This document shows positions 7,160-7,203 of a stretch of DNA of 7,203 nucleotides, piece after piece. A program made the position numbers and the translations under genes. The notes under the pieces were generated by a model. The model was not told where the DNA came from and did no database searches. It saw only the letters and a program-made list of their open reading frames with translations. The stretch is from the NCBI GenBank assembly GCA_031273285.1, contig JAISSE010000317.1, forward strand, positions 1 through 7,203, given 5' to 3'. Source of the DNA: Prevotellaceae bacterium. Its GTDB lineage: Bacteria > Bacteroidota > Bacteroidia > Bacteroidales > UBA932. Each line of letters begins with the position of its first letter. Within the stretch, counting starts at the first letter, position 1.

Positions 7160-7203
7160 TGAAAAATATCTCTTTCGAAACAGCCTCTTCCTGTATTCCT
7201 GAC

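Larger units (their letters stand above)
6664..7203. other. 540-nt region without a credible gene
   Basis: Apart from the promoter at 6718-6746, this stretch holds inverted repeats at 6776-6852, a palindromic repeat block at about 6955-7011 and the CACAAAG array at 7059-7159. Open frames exist on both strands (for example plus 6735-7028 and 6968-7162, minus 6782-7021) but they cross these repeats, show no family motif, and have no plausible start signal. The segment 6853-6950 shows nothing I can interpret. A gene may begin or end beyond 7203. Confidence 0.7.

Noticed and set aside
6968..7162. Plus-strand open frame of 64 codons
   Set aside because: Much of it reads through the CACAAAG array (giving HKGHKVYHKGHKVY-like peptide), and it starts inside the GAGACG palindrome. 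No gene signals.

Overview
The window looks like a piece of a Bacteroidota (probably Bacteroidales) chromosome. Three things point there: a DUF349 repeat protein, CTP synthase (pyrG) and YidC lie consecutively on one strand, an order I associate with Bacteroidetes; the region upstream of the first gene holds a match to the Bacteroidetes -7 promoter element TAnnTTTG; and most start codons have no clear Shine-Dalgarno sequence. No mobile element, CRISPR array, rRNA or tRNA was seen.

All four complete genes are on the minus strand and read from right to left: a five-repeat DUF349 protein (4780-6657), pyrG (3123-4766), yidC (1149-3083) and a UbiA-family prenyltransferase (259-1131). The gaps are 13, 39 and 17 nt with no hairpin that looks like a terminator, so they probably form one operon driven from a promoter at about 6718-6746. 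PyrG makes CTP, YidC inserts and folds inner-membrane proteins, and the UbiA protein attaches a polyprenyl chain to an aromatic ring, most likely for menaquinone. The role of the DUF349 protein is unknown. The link between the genes is housekeeping and membrane biogenesis rather than one pathway.

The flanks are different in character. Left of the operon (22-258) and right of it (6664-7203) the sequence has no convincing complete gene but is packed with short tandem and palindromic repeats of at least five unrelated types: GCGGAT units (104-141), a TAACCC stem-loop (150-183), AACTATG/ATAGTTC heptamers (206-282), a GAGACG palindrome (6958-6979) and a CACAAAG/CTTTGTG array (7059-7159). The ATAGTTC repeat runs into the 3' end of the prenyltransferase gene and encodes its last residues. 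A possible start of a further minus-strand gene is cut off at the left edge (1-21).

I found no undescribed multi-gene system. The items most worth following up are the repeat clusters, the gene end built from repeat sequence, and the conserved but uncharacterised DUF349 protein at the head of the operon.
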